DNA from: Microbacterium sp. 8M
GTDB lineage: Bacteria > Actinomycetota > Actinomycetes > Actinomycetales > Microbacteriaceae
Assembly: GCF_902506375.1 (NCBI RefSeq)
Contig: NZ_LR733284.1
Span: 434,077 to 498,076, forward strand
DNA: 64,000 nt
Reading direction: 5' to 3'
Part shown: in pieces, positions 17,001 to 24,907 of the stretch
How positions within the stretch are numbered: the stretch's first letter is position 1
Layout of the letters: each line of letters opens with the position of its first letter
The notes under the pieces: model-generated
The model's database searches: none
What the model saw: only the letters and a program-made list of their open reading frames with translations
What the model was told of the DNA's origin: nothing
Position numbers and translations under genes: made by a program

Positions 17001-18146
17001 CGGGTCGGCTTCTACGTGGAGGGGTACCCGTCGCTCGACTTCGACGACATCGGCTTCTCGATCTCCGCGGTGCCGGTGACGGGGCTGACCGTCGACGTCG
17101 CCTCCGCCGCGATGAACGTCGGGGAGCGCCGCACGGTGACCGCCAAGATCGCTCCGGAGGACGCGAGCGACCTGCGCGTGGCCTGGAGCAGCGCCGACCC
17201 GTCGATCGCGACGGTCGACGCGGCCGGCCGCATCACCGCGGTCGGGCCGGGCTCGACGACGATCACGGCCGCGTCGGTCGCGGAGCCCAGCGCCACGGCC
17301 TCGGTCGCGGTGACGGTCGTGGACGCGGTCTATCCGACGACGCGGCTGGACGCGCAGCTCAAGGACGCGGCGAACTGGAGCGCCTCCAGCGTCATCTCGG
17401 TGACCGATGCCGGCGTCTCGATCACCGGCCAGGGCGTGCACGGCTACAAGGCCGAGCGCTTCGGTGACACGCTCCTGCAGTTCGACGCCGACTTCGGCGC
17501 CTTCGACGGCGGCTGGTACGGGTTCCAGGTGCGATCGGACCAGACCGGGATCCCGGCGTGGCAGAACTCGAACACGGGCTACCTGTTCCTCATCAAGCAG
17601 GACACCTTCGAGTTCCAGAGCTGGACGCCGGGTCAGACGATGCTCGACGTGATCCCGAACACCGTCATCGCGCCGAACAGCACGCACCGGATCGAGGTCG
17701 GCGCCCTCAAGGAGGACGCGGGCACCCGCCTGGTGCTGCGGGTCGACGGCAAGACCGTGTGGAACACGCTCGACGCCCGCCAGAACCTGCGCATCGGAGC
17801 GGACGGCTTCTTCAACCTGTACCACTACGCCAAGACGAACACCCTCACCGTGCGGCCGACGCCGGTCATCACGGGCATCTGCTGGGCGGCCGAGGCGGAT
17901 CCGAAGACCCGCTACGCGGTCGGCGATCCGATCGACGTCACCGGCATGGTGCTGGGCGTGCGCTGGAGCGACGGCAGCCTCACGACCGCGCAGGTCGCGG
18001 AGGATATGGTGAGCGGATTCGACAGCAGCAAGGTCCACCCGCGCCAGACGCTCACGATCGCCTACGAGGGGCAGTCGACCACGCTGGACATCTCGGTGCG
18101 ACCCAAGGTCAAGCAGGACGAAGAGGAGGTGCCCCGATGCGGGTGA
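14079..18146 (+). CDS. Giant secreted right-handed beta-helix protein with Ig-like and lectin-like modules
   Basis: A 1355-residue exported protein. Residues 1-31 are a Sec signal peptide with an Ala-rich end. Residues 33-740 form a parallel beta-helix (APGGDDTASG near the start, repeated short strands such as ERNEVYDVCKQFHDLGAIYMNSG), a fold shared by polysaccharide lyases and some glycoside hydrolases. Two Big_2 Ig-like domains (about 745-820 and 1005-1085, each with SxDxxIATVxxxGxITxxxPG) alternate with two concanavalin-like sandwich domains. A Big_3-like domain closes the C terminus (YAVGDPIDVTGM). There is no sortase signal. It probably cleaves or binds an extracellular glycan; catalytic residues could not be assigned. 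It is followed by an overlapping SGNH hydrolase gene. Confidence 0.8.
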   Translation: MKRALTTLALAALLGTALVTGGTAAAAAAADGALYIAPGGDDTASGAIDAPLATLEGARDRIRTLKASGSLPAGGTTVYLRQGTYQRDASFQLDAQDSGTADAPITYRSYPGERATLSGGRTLPRDAFTGVTDAAVRDRIVEASARDKVQQIDLRALGITDYGQLSRHGYWKANDVSTTPPMELYIEGQGMTLARWPNADAVKPTVQMGDIVDPGPTRKDADLQDRGGTFTYGYDRPKYWTQATDVWLDGIFGYSWEWSYNKIQAIDTEKKTITLRYGEMSGLLKSWFPDFHFAQNLLEELDAPGEYYIDRDKGVLYLMPNAAFAAGRGDITVTTLKDPMLRTDGASYVTFDDLVLEYGRATAAVILGGSHVTVSHSDIRNFSDGGVLINSPGRYTYDGIPVNRGGVDHAVTDSRLTHIGGIGVVLQGGDKTTLAPGRNRVENSEIADFAYYHKAYNPGVMFDGVGNIAKNNKIHDAPHPGIIVYGNDHLFERNEVYDVCKQFHDLGAIYMNSGKTPQQRGHVFRENYFHDIGVGMAGVEGIYADNFTWDLEITKNIFVNMGNSGIKSGSADYIEARNNIFIDNLVPYDNYEQWMGDQEGNVVDRDYMPAWKQVFADNNDFVGTPYLEKYPELGHFFEDNHYYPDHSTFAHNVVWNPHRTPSGLNAQGAKDGKNLLNYDTNMVAASDPGFVDAAHGDYRLKPDAAVFTQIPGFQDIAFDKIGLQGRVGQSQSPERVALEGIAFQTDAVRVDVGHDVRAAAVPLPWNAADAAVTYASADTTIATVRADGTITGAAPGNTTVTATSVANPSLTATIAVTVDEGDGVLHFTDFESGANGWPTDPNRKIVDDGTGDHVYRIVKGANAQLPRDFTSFVLDVDVTTPAGAAPAGSGFVIYDRNGKGGGYIRYRNAAAGPTWTIFDDAWKVVAEKVLPADQALPGGKTSHVRVAVQDGRIRVSVGGALVIDGADPARGAAGRVGFYVEGYPSLDFDDIGFSISAVPVTGLTVDVASAAMNVGERRTVTAKIAPEDASDLRVAWSSADPSIATVDAAGRITAVGPGSTTITAASVAEPSATASVAVTVVDAVYPTTRLDAQLKDAANWSASSVISVTDAGVSITGQGVHGYKAERFGDTLLQFDADFGAFDGGWYGFQVRSDQTGIPAWQNSNTGYLFLIKQDTFEFQSWTPGQTMLDVIPNTVIAPNSTHRIEVGALKEDAGTRLVLRVDGKTVWNTLDARQNLRIGADGFFNLYHYAKTNTLTVRPTPVITGICWAAEADPKTRYAVGDPIDVTGMVLGVRWSDGSLTTAQVAEDMVSGFDSSKVHPRQTLTIAYEGQSTTLDISVRPKVKQDEEEVPRCG

Positions 18147-18742
18147 CGTTCATCGGAGACTCGATCACGGACGCGGGCCGCGACAGGACGGATCCGTATT
18201 CCTTCGGGGACGGCTACGTGTCGCTGCTGGCGCCGGAGCTGATGGCGGGCGGCGCGATCGTGCGCAACCTCGGCATCGCCGGTGACCGGGTGGCCGACCT
18301 CGCCGCGCGGTGGGATGAGGAGCTCATGCCGACCGCTCCGGAGCTGCTCACCGTCTACGTCGGGGTCAACGAGGTCTGGCGGCGCTTCGACAGCGACGAC
18401 CCCACGCCCACGGCGGTGTTCGAGCAGACGTACCGCGGGCTGCTCCGGCGAACGGCCGAGGCGCACGCCCCGAGGCTCATCCTCATGGAGCCGTACCTGC
18501 TCCCGGTGCGGGCGGAGCAGGAGGGCTGGCTGGACGAGCTCGCGGAGAAGCGGGCGGCCGTCGCCCGGCTCGCCGCGGAGTTCGGCGCGGCGCGCGTGCC
18601 GCTGCACGACGTGCTCACCGCTGCGGCCGAGGGGCGCGATCCGGCCGAGCTCGCGCCCGACGGGGTGCATCCGACGCCGGCCGGATCCCGTCTCATCGCG
18701 GACGCCTGGACAGCCGCGTGGGGCATTAGCGATAGTCGATAA
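18137..18742 (+). CDS. SGNH/GDSL hydrolase (probable carbohydrate esterase, cytoplasmic)
   Basis: A 201-residue SGNH hydrolase. Block I is FIGDSITDAG (nucleophile Ser near residue 9). Block II carries the Gly in NLGIAGDRV, block III is YVGVNEVW (oxyanion Asn), and block V is DGVHPT with the catalytic Asp and His. Family members deacetylate sugars or xylan and pectin fragments. It has no signal peptide, so it should act inside the cell on imported oligosaccharides. The start overlaps the end of the beta-helix gene by 10 bases and has a GAGGAGGT site, so the two are translated from one message. Confidence 0.85.
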   Translation: MRVTFIGDSITDAGRDRTDPYSFGDGYVSLLAPELMAGGAIVRNLGIAGDRVADLAARWDEELMPTAPELLTVYVGVNEVWRRFDSDDPTPTAVFEQTYRGLLRRTAEAHAPRLILMEPYLLPVRAEQEGWLDELAEKRAAVARLAAEFGAARVPLHDVLTAAAEGRDPAELAPDGVHPTPAGSRLIADAWTAAWGISDSR

Positions 18743-18754
18743 TGGATCTAGAAT
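18726..18754 (+). promoter_or_regulatory. Promoter of the GntR gene with operator B in its spacer
   Basis: A TTAGCG box (18726-18731) and a TAGAAT box (18749-18754) are separated by 17 bp. The spacer contains TCGATAATGGA (18736-18746), a one-mismatch copy of the palindrome at 13955 and 27272. Transcription would begin at about 18761, so the first ATG at 18753 might lie upstream of the message and ATG 18762 might be a leaderless start. The arrangement implies autoregulation. Confidence 0.6.
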
Positions 18755-19415
18755 GAGCAGCATGACGGATGCGCTGGCCTCGACGACCCTGCAGCGGGGG
18801 CTGCTGTCGGATCAGATCTACTCGATGATCAAGGGGATGATCAAAGACTCCACCCTGGCCCCGGGGGAGCAGCTCGTGGAGTCGCAGCTGGCGCGCCAGC
18901 TGCAGGTGAGCCAGGCGCCCGTGCGCGACGCGCTGAAGCGGCTCACGCACGAGGGCCTGGTGTCGCAGGTGCGGCACCTCGGCAGCTTCGTCGCGAGCTA
19001 CTCGCCGGAGGAGGCGGCGCAGGCCAAGGTCGCCCGGGTCGAGCTGGAGGCGCTCGCGGGCCGGCTGGCCTGCGGGGCGCTGGACGAGGAGCGGCGCGGC
19101 ACGCTCGCCGCACTCATCGCCGCGATGCACGAGGCCGCCGAGGTCGCCGACCTGTCGCGCTTCCGCGAGCTGGACTTCGTGTTCCACCGCACCGTGATCG
19201 AGGCCAGCGGCAACGTGTACCTGCCGCGCATGTGGGATCTGCTGGAGCCGAGCCTGCGCGTCATGCACGTGCTCGGCGACCCGGCCTTCACCGGCGATTG
19301 GCACGAGGTCGCCGACTGGCACAAGGGGCTGCTGGACGTGCTCGACGGCGGCGACGCCGAGGCGGCCTCCGCGCTGTTCCGCGCCCACGCAGCCGGCACC
19401 CTGCTGAACGACTGA
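18753..19415 (+). CDS. GntR-family regulator, FadR type
   Basis: A 220-residue regulator. Residues 18-82 are the GntR winged helix-turn-helix (SDQIYSMIKGMIKDSTLAPGEQL, then SQAPVRDALKRLTHEGLV). The rest is the all-helical FCD effector domain, with likely metal-binding positions Asp/His in ELDFVFHRTV and later His residues. FCD regulators respond to small organic acids or sugar acids, which fits the downstream lactonase and RraA-like genes. An operator in its own promoter matches two more in the locus. ATG 18762 (fourth codon) is an alternative start that fits a leaderless transcript. It is convergent with the amidohydrolase gene. Confidence 0.88.
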   Translation: MSSMTDALASTTLQRGLLSDQIYSMIKGMIKDSTLAPGEQLVESQLARQLQVSQAPVRDALKRLTHEGLVSQVRHLGSFVASYSPEEAAQAKVARVELEALAGRLACGALDEERRGTLAALIAAMHEAAEVADLSRFRELDFVFHRTVIEASGNVYLPRMWDLLEPSLRVMHVLGDPAFTGDWHEVADWHKGLLDVLDGGDAEAASALFRAHAAGTLLND

Positions 19416-19416
19416 C

Positions 19417-19453
19417 CGCCGCGCCCCGGCGGCCCTGCGCCCCGCGGGGGCGC
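19417..19453. terminator. GC-rich stem-loops between convergent genes
   Basis: Just after the GntR stop there is a CCGCCG/CGGCGG hairpin, followed by a 7-bp perfect stem GCGCCCC/GGGGCGC (19437-19443 with 19447-19453). They sit between convergent coding regions and could terminate both directions. No T tract follows, so confidence is limited. Confidence 0.4.
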
Positions 19454-19487
19454 GCCGTCGGAGCGTTCGGCTGCCGGCGCGGGAGCG

Positions 19488-20315
19488 TCAGAGTCGGTAC
19501 AGCCGGGTGGCCGTGCCGGACCAGAGCGCCGCGGCGTCGGCGGAGGAGAGCGGCGGCAGCGCGTCCGCGATCCGCGCCGTGAGCTCGGCGTAGGGCGTGT
19601 GCCTCGCCGAGATCGGCCAGTCGCTGCCGTGCAGGAGACGGTCCGGGCCGAACGCGTCGACGGCCGCGGCGAGGAGGCGCCCGAGCTCCGCCGGACCGCG
19701 TCCGGGGTGGACGAGACCCGAGGTCTTGGCGTGCGCGTTCGGCTCCGCCGCGACGACGGCGAGATCGCGGAACCACGCGGCGCCCGGATCCGCCGTCCCG
19801 AGCCCCAGATGGCACACGACGAACGTCGTGGCGGGGTGGCGGTGCGCGAGCGCGGCGGCACCGGGGAGCTGCTCCGGACGCAGCAGGAGCTCCAGCACGA
19901 GACCGGCCTCCCCGGCCGCCGTGGCGAGGGCGTCGAGCCCGGCGACATCGGACAGGTCCGCCGCGAACTGCGGGACGGCCGCACGGAGGCCGGCGACGGC
20001 GGGAGCGCCGGGGTGGCGCGCGGCGGGCGCGAGCATCGCGGCCGTGCGCCCGAGGGGCAGGTCCGGCGCGGGCTCGTACTGCAGCACGGCGCGGCGCACG
20101 AGCGGATGCGCGACGGCGATCCCGGTCAGCCACTCGGCCTCGGCCACGGAGTCGGCGGCCTGCACGGCGACCGCGGCCGAGACGCCCGATGCGCTCAGCA
20201 GCGCGCCGAGGGTCTCCGCCAGGGCGCGGCGGGGGAGCCCCAGGTCCTCACGGAACCACGGCAGCGGGACGACGCCGACGTCCCAGAGGTGCACGTGCGC
20301 GTCGATGATCCGCAT
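19488..20315 (-). CDS. Amidohydrolase family protein, likely sugar lactonase (L-fuconolactonase-like)
   Basis: A 275-residue TIM-barrel amidohydrolase of the amidohydrolase_2 group. The N-terminal metal motif is IDAHVHLWD; other expected metal or catalytic positions lie in VVCHLGLG and LLHGSDWPIS (Asp). COG3618 members of this length open the lactone of L-fucose, L-rhamnose or similar sugar acids. The gene overlaps the aldo/keto reductase (TGATG), whose product could supply the lactone. The combination suggests non-phosphorylative deoxysugar oxidation in the cytoplasm. A different lactone or carboxylic ester remains possible. Confidence 0.78.
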   Translation of the reverse strand: MRIIDAHVHLWDVGVVPLPWFREDLGLPRRALAETLGALLSASGVSAAVAVQAADSVAEAEWLTGIAVAHPLVRRAVLQYEPAPDLPLGRTAAMLAPAARHPGAPAVAGLRAAVPQFAADLSDVAGLDALATAAGEAGLVLELLLRPEQLPGAAALAHRHPATTFVVCHLGLGTADPGAAWFRDLAVVAAEPNAHAKTSGLVHPGRGPAELGRLLAAAVDAFGPDRLLHGSDWPISARHTPYAELTARIADALPPLSSADAAALWSGTATRLYRL

Positions 20316-21289
20316 CAGGCCGCGGCGGTCCCATCCTGCCCGAGCCGGTCGAGCTCGGGCCACAGGGCCTCGGGGATCGGGACATCGCGCCCGCGGACGA
20401 AGGCCGCCACCTCCGCGGGGGTGCGCGCGCCGATGACGACGCCCTCCGCGCCGCGCCGCAGCGGGAACCGGGCGGCCGCGTCGGCCAGTTCGACGCCGTG
20501 GGCGCGGCACGCCTCCTGCAGGGCCAGGGCCCGGTCGACGAGGGCGGGCGGCGCGGGCTTGTACTCGTAGTACGGCGCGGTCTGCGGGGCGACGAGGATC
20601 CCGGTGTTGTACACGCCGGCGGCGATGATGCCGACCCCGCGGTCGGCGGCGAGGGGCATGAGCTCGTCCTCTGCGGTGCGGTCGAGCAGCGTGAGCCGGC
20701 CCGCCTCCATGATCACGTCGACCGGCGCCTCCGCGGTGAAGCGGATCAGCGGGGGGAGCTTGCCCATGCCGACGCCGATCGCGCGCACCACGCCCTGATC
20801 GCGCAGCTCGACGAGTGCGGCCATCGCTCCGGCGAGTCCCGCGTCGACGTCGAGCGGGTCGTGCAGATGCAGCAGGTCGATCCGGTCGGTGCGCAGGCGC
20901 GCCAGGCTCGCCTCGAGGCTGCGGAGCACTCCGTCGCGGCTCAGGTCCGCGATCGTGTCGTGACCGGTCGCCGACCCGGGGACGGGATCCCCGGACGCGT
21001 CGACGATCCTGCGGCCCACCTTCGTGGCGACCACGTAGTCGTCGCGCGGCACGCCCTGAAGGGCGAGCCCGAGCCGGCGCTCGCTCTCGCCGGCGCCGTA
21101 GTGCGGGGCCGTGTCGAAGTAGCGGACCCCGGCGTCGAGCGCCGCGCGCACCGTCGCCACCGCGTCGTCGTCCGCGACCGGCGTGTAGAGGTTGCCGATC
21201 GGCGCGCAGCCGAGGCCGAGGTCTTCCCGCAGCGGGACGCCCCCGGCCGGGCCGGGATTCAGCGGACGGAGCTCTGCACGGAACGCCAT
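20315..21289 (-). CDS. Aldo/keto reductase (aldose 1-dehydrogenase-like)
   Basis: A 324-residue aldo/keto reductase. The catalytic tetrad is visible as Asp and Tyr in VRYFDTAPHYGAGESERRLG, Lys in VVATKVGR and His in DLLHLHDP. This arrangement and length match the L-fucose/D-threo-aldose 1-dehydrogenase branch, which oxidises a sugar to its lactone with NAD(P). Genes on either side encode a lactonase-like amidohydrolase and an RraA-like enzyme. The start at 21289 overlaps the RraA gene end by 31 bases; no better start is available downstream without losing the first barrel strand. Confidence 0.8.
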   Translation of the reverse strand: MAFRAELRPLNPGPAGGVPLREDLGLGCAPIGNLYTPVADDDAVATVRAALDAGVRYFDTAPHYGAGESERRLGLALQGVPRDDYVVATKVGRRIVDASGDPVPGSATGHDTIADLSRDGVLRSLEASLARLRTDRIDLLHLHDPLDVDAGLAGAMAALVELRDQGVVRAIGVGMGKLPPLIRFTAEAPVDVIMEAGRLTLLDRTAEDELMPLAADRGVGIIAAGVYNTGILVAPQTAPYYEYKPAPPALVDRALALQEACRAHGVELADAAARFPLRRGAEGVVIGARTPAEVAAFVRGRDVPIPEALWPELDRLGQDGTAAA

Positions 21290-22041
21290 GCCTCGTACTC
21301 CTCGCGGGTGTCGGGGGTGAGCGGGTAGTAGTCGCTCAGCCGGGCGCCGTCGTCGAGGCGTGCGCGGCTGAACACCTCCCACTCCTCATGATCGCGCGCG
21401 GAGTCGATCACCTGGGGCGCCATCGCCTGCGGCACCACCACCGGGCCGTCGTCGTCTGCCACGACCAGGTCGCCCGGCATGCACAGCGCGCCGCCGACGG
21501 CCACCGGCACATCGTAGGCCCAGGGCACGAGCTCCGACTGCGAGGCGTAGTGCGGCGTCGTGCCGGTGGACCACACCGGGATCCCCAGCTCGCGGATCCG
21601 GCCGGCGTCGCGGATGCGGCCGTCCACGACGATCCCGGCACCGCCCTTGCGCGCGAAGTAGCGCGCGAGGATGTCGCCGATGCAGCCGGAGAAGCGGCTG
21701 CCGTACGCCTGGATCACGAGCACGTCGCCCGGCTGCACGGCCTCCAGAACGTGCCAGAGCGCGGTGTGCCGCTCCGCGTACTCCTGCCCCTGTCCGGAGG
21801 CCATGTCCTCGCGCTGCGGCATGAACTGCAGGGTCAGGGCGGATCCGACCACGCGGCTGCCCGCCGTGAGCGGCTCCGGTCCGTCGATGTAGCTGCGACG
21901 GATGCCGAGACCGTGCAGCTTGGCGCACGCGGTGGCGGAGGAGATGCCTTCGAAGTCGTCGAGCAGTTCACGACCGGGACGGGCGTACGCCGCCCCGCGG
22001 ACGGGCAGGGCGAAGTCGGGGCGGATCAGGTCGGTGCTCAT
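21259..22041 (-). CDS. RraA-family protein (aldolase/dehydratase-like)
   Basis: A 260-residue RraA-like protein. The core has the signature GCIGDILARYFARKGGAGIVVDGRIRDA near residue 125-150, with the Arg and Asp that bind the metal and keto acid in 4-hydroxy-4-methyl-2-oxoglutarate aldolases of this fold. Family members cleave or decarboxylate 2-keto acids. Placed after the lactonase and dehydrogenase it could cleave the final keto-deoxy sugar acid. RraA-like annotations are functionally loose, and many relatives are uncharacterised. The gene overlaps the 647-residue protein gene by 4 bases and the reductase gene by 31. Confidence 0.8.
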   Translation of the reverse strand: MSTDLIRPDFALPVRGAAYARPGRELLDDFEGISSATACAKLHGLGIRRSYIDGPEPLTAGSRVVGSALTLQFMPQREDMASGQGQEYAERHTALWHVLEAVQPGDVLVIQAYGSRFSGCIGDILARYFARKGGAGIVVDGRIRDAGRIRELGIPVWSTGTTPHYASQSELVPWAYDVPVAVGGALCMPGDLVVADDDGPVVVPQAMAPQVIDSARDHEEWEVFSRARLDDGARLSDYYPLTPDTREEYEAWRSVQSSVR

Positions 22042-23981
22042 GCGGCTCCTCCGGAGGGGTGCAGGCGGGGCGTTCCGGCCCCGCGGGCGATGGTCAGGTC
22101 GAGGTCGGCGCCGTGCGCCGGGGGCAGCTCGACGACGACGTCGTCGTCGCAGTCCCAGGTGACGGTGCGCGGCGGGTTCTCCGGGGCGCGGTACGAGCCG
22201 GACGGGCCGGGGAAGGTTCCCGGGGTCTCGGCGGTCGCGGACACGCGCACGATGCGGTCCGCGCCGAAGCGGCCGCCGCGGATCCGCACCGTGCGGGTGT
22301 GCACGACGGACGTGTTGACCAGGCGCACGCCGAGCCCGGCGTCGTGGACGGTGTGCACGAGCGCGGCCACGTCGCGGGGGAGGCCGGGGCGGCCGCGCTC
22401 GACATCCTCGTAGCGCAGCGCCGTGAAGGGCAGGCCGCCGTTGTAGAGCATCTGTGGCGCGCCGCCGACGAGCTGCGTGAGCACCTCGGTCACCACGGGG
22501 TTCACGCGCTGCCAGAAGTGCAGGTGCGCGGCGTCGGGATCCGCGTCGTCGCCGAGCATCATCGCCACGCGGCGCGACACCTGGCCGAGCGCCATCTCGA
22601 GCGCCCGCTCCGGGTACTCCGGAAGCTCGCCGCTCAGATACGCGATCCACCCGGCCTCGTGGCCGGCCTCCTCCTTGTCGCGGAACGGCGCCACGAGGTC
22701 GGTGCCCTGGGGCAGGCCCGCCCGCGCGCGGTCGAGCAGCGCGCGATCCTGGCCGCTGCGGCTCCACCACCACAGCCACACCGGCACGTCCAGCTGCAGC
22801 GGGCCGAAGTCGAACCAGCCGTCGATGCCGTGGCGGTACGGCACCAGCACACCGGGGGTCGCCGCGGCGGCTCCGAGACGGGCGCGCCAGCCGCCGCGCA
22901 GGCTGTAGGTGGACTCCTCGACGGATCCGATCTCGGCGTGCGCCAGCACGGTGTCGAGCGCGGGGCGCACCAGGTCGAGGGCGTCGTCGCGCCCGGTGAC
23001 GAGGGAGTGGTTGATCGCGCCGATCAGGGCGCTCATGGCGACGGAGTGGAAGCCGTGCGGCCAGGCCCACCCGTAGTGGCCGCCCCACCAGCGGCCGTCC
23101 TGCAGTGCGCCCACCGTCCCGTCCGGGCCGACGTTGTCGGGCACGACGCCGCCGTTCGCACGGGCGCGGGCGAGCCAGCCCTCGACGTAGCGACGGATCC
23201 ACGCGGCGGACTCCTCGTCGCCGTCGTCGAGCCAGCGCAGGGCGGGCAGCGAGGTCGCGGCGAGGTTCACCGGCACGTCGCCCGCCGCGCGGCGCTGCAT
23301 CTCGTCCGCCATGCGCTGCGCCTTCTCCGGGTCCGCGAGGTCCTCCCACACGGCGATCCCGTCGAGGCCGTGGACGGGCAGCCCGTAGGGGCGCATCTCG
23401 GCGCGGTCGGCGGAGTAGGGGCGAACTCGTCCGGCGAGCGGGGTGCCCTCCGGCTGCGGATCCTCGAGACCCTCTCTGGCGCCCAGCGCGCCGTTGTGCG
23501 GCGCGCGGATGATGTTGCGCTCGGCGTCGTAGTTGCCGTGCGCGGGGTCGGTGAACAGTGCGGCGAACCGGCGCGCGCGCTCGGCGAACGCGGCGTCGCC
23601 GGGGTCCGCGGCCCTGATGCCGGCGAACAGCAGCACCGACTCGCCCTGATGGAACCAGTCGTAGCCGTTCTCGTACTCGTCGGTGAGCATGCCCGCCTCG
23701 GCGAGCTGGGCCGTCACGCCCTCCCAGCAGCGCTTGGCGTCGGCGAGCGCTGCGTCGTCGCCGCCCAGCGCGTAGAACGCCGGCCAGTTGAAGAACGGCT
23801 CGTAGAGGTCGTCCACGCCGTCGCGGTCCTCGAACTCCGCGACGCCGCGGAGCCGGCCGTCGGGCAGCGTGTAGCGCTCCGCGAACAGCCGCCGCGCGGC
23901 CTCGACCTCGTCGAACAGGCGGCGCTGCAGCACGGCCCAGGCGGGGATGGCGCGCAGCGGCGTGGTGATCGGATCCGTCAT
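22038..23981 (-). CDS. Unrecognised 647-residue protein, possible alpha/alpha-toroid glycan-active enzyme
   Basis: I do not recognise this protein. It is rich in Trp, Tyr, Asp and His, with features of (alpha/alpha)6-barrel glycosidases or lyases: WWGGHYGWAWPHGFHS near residue 315, ENGYDWFHQGES near residue 100, and a C-terminal 100-residue beta-rich segment (VRLVNTSVVHTRTVRIRGGRF...) that resembles a sandwich domain. No signal peptide is present. The start ATG overlaps nothing upstream and sits 2 bp from the permease stop. Its place between an importer and catabolic genes suggests that it acts on the imported oligosaccharide. Confidence 0.6.
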   Translation of the reverse strand: MTDPITTPLRAIPAWAVLQRRLFDEVEAARRLFAERYTLPDGRLRGVAEFEDRDGVDDLYEPFFNWPAFYALGGDDAALADAKRCWEGVTAQLAEAGMLTDEYENGYDWFHQGESVLLFAGIRAADPGDAAFAERARRFAALFTDPAHGNYDAERNIIRAPHNGALGAREGLEDPQPEGTPLAGRVRPYSADRAEMRPYGLPVHGLDGIAVWEDLADPEKAQRMADEMQRRAAGDVPVNLAATSLPALRWLDDGDEESAAWIRRYVEGWLARARANGGVVPDNVGPDGTVGALQDGRWWGGHYGWAWPHGFHSVAMSALIGAINHSLVTGRDDALDLVRPALDTVLAHAEIGSVEESTYSLRGGWRARLGAAAATPGVLVPYRHGIDGWFDFGPLQLDVPVWLWWWSRSGQDRALLDRARAGLPQGTDLVAPFRDKEEAGHEAGWIAYLSGELPEYPERALEMALGQVSRRVAMMLGDDADPDAAHLHFWQRVNPVVTEVLTQLVGGAPQMLYNGGLPFTALRYEDVERGRPGLPRDVAALVHTVHDAGLGVRLVNTSVVHTRTVRIRGGRFGADRIVRVSATAETPGTFPGPSGSYRAPENPPRTVTWDCDDDVVVELPPAHGADLDLTIARGAGTPRLHPSGGAA

Positions 23982-23983
23982 CG

Positions 23984-24907
23984 TCAGCCCTTCGTGGCTC
24001 CGGCGGCGAGCCCGCCGATGATGTGCTTCTGCATGAGGACGAAGAAGATCAGGGCGGGAGCGATGGCGAGCAGCAGTGTGGGGAACACCTGGGTGTAGTC
24101 CGTGGAGAACTCGCCGACCGCCGCGTACACGCCGGTCGTCACCGTGTAGATGCCCGAGCTCGGTCCGAGGATGATCTGCGGGCTCACGAAGTCGTTCCAC
24201 ACGCCGATCGAGTTCAGCACGACGACGGTGGCGACGACGGGCCGCATGATCGGGAAGATGCAGGTCCAGAACGCGCGGATCCGGCCGGCGCCGTCGAGCG
24301 CCGCGGCCTCGTCGATGTCGCGGGGAACCGAACGCAGATAGGCGGAGAACAGGAAGATCGTCACCGGAAGCGTGGCTGCCGTCTCGAACAGGATGAACCC
24401 CGGGATGGTGTTGATGAGCCCGAGCACGCGCAGCACGAACACCACGGGGATCAGGGTGACCTGCCCGGGGATGAAAAGACCCGAGACGAACAGCAGCAGC
24501 AGGCCCATGTGCCACTTCGAGCGGCCGCGGGCGATCACGTAGGCGACCGGCGCCGACAGCAGGATGCAGCACAGGTTGACGAGCGCCACGAACAGCAGGG
24601 TCACGCCGTACGCGGCGATCACGTTGAACTTGCTGCTCGTGATGGCGGCCCAGAGGAACTCCGGCGTGAAGCTCTGCGGCGTGATCAGCAGCGGGTTCTC
24701 GATGATCTCCTTCTGCGGCTTGAACGCGTTGATCACCATCGTGTACAGCGGCACGACCATGACGACCGCGACCACGGTCAGCACGATCCAGCGGGCGAGT
24801 CGGGCGACGAGCGGCGCCCTCGTGCGGCCGCCGGAGCGACGGGATCCGGTCCGCTGCCGAGAACCCTGCGGGCGCACGGCGGGGTTGAGGCTGGTGGCGG
24901 TGCTCAT
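23984..24907 (-). CDS. ABC sugar transporter permease (CUT1, MalG-like), system 2
   Basis: A 307-residue permease with a basic N-terminal tail, six membrane helices and the EAA loop DEAAALDGAGRIRAFWTCIFPIMRP near residue 205. The C terminus is IGGLAAGATKG. Its start overlaps the upstream permease stop (TGATG). It pairs with the permease at 24907 and binding protein at 25944. Confidence 0.9.
   Translation of the reverse strand: MSTATSLNPAVRPQGSRQRTGSRRSGGRTRAPLVARLARWIVLTVVAVVMVVPLYTMVINAFKPQKEIIENPLLITPQSFTPEFLWAAITSSKFNVIAAYGVTLLFVALVNLCCILLSAPVAYVIARGRSKWHMGLLLLFVSGLFIPGQVTLIPVVFVLRVLGLINTIPGFILFETAATLPVTIFLFSAYLRSVPRDIDEAAALDGAGRIRAFWTCIFPIMRPVVATVVVLNSIGVWNDFVSPQIILGPSSGIYTVTTGVYAAVGEFSTDYTQVFPTLLLAIAPALIFFVLMQKHIIGGLAAGATKG

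Noticed and set aside
13971..18038. A 1355-codon open frame on the minus strand, as long as the beta-helix gene it lies under.
   Set aside because: It is the complementary frame of a high-GC gene. Its product is Arg/Val/Asp-rich with no recognisable motif, whereas the plus-strand protein has a signal peptide, ordered domains and a ribosome-binding site.
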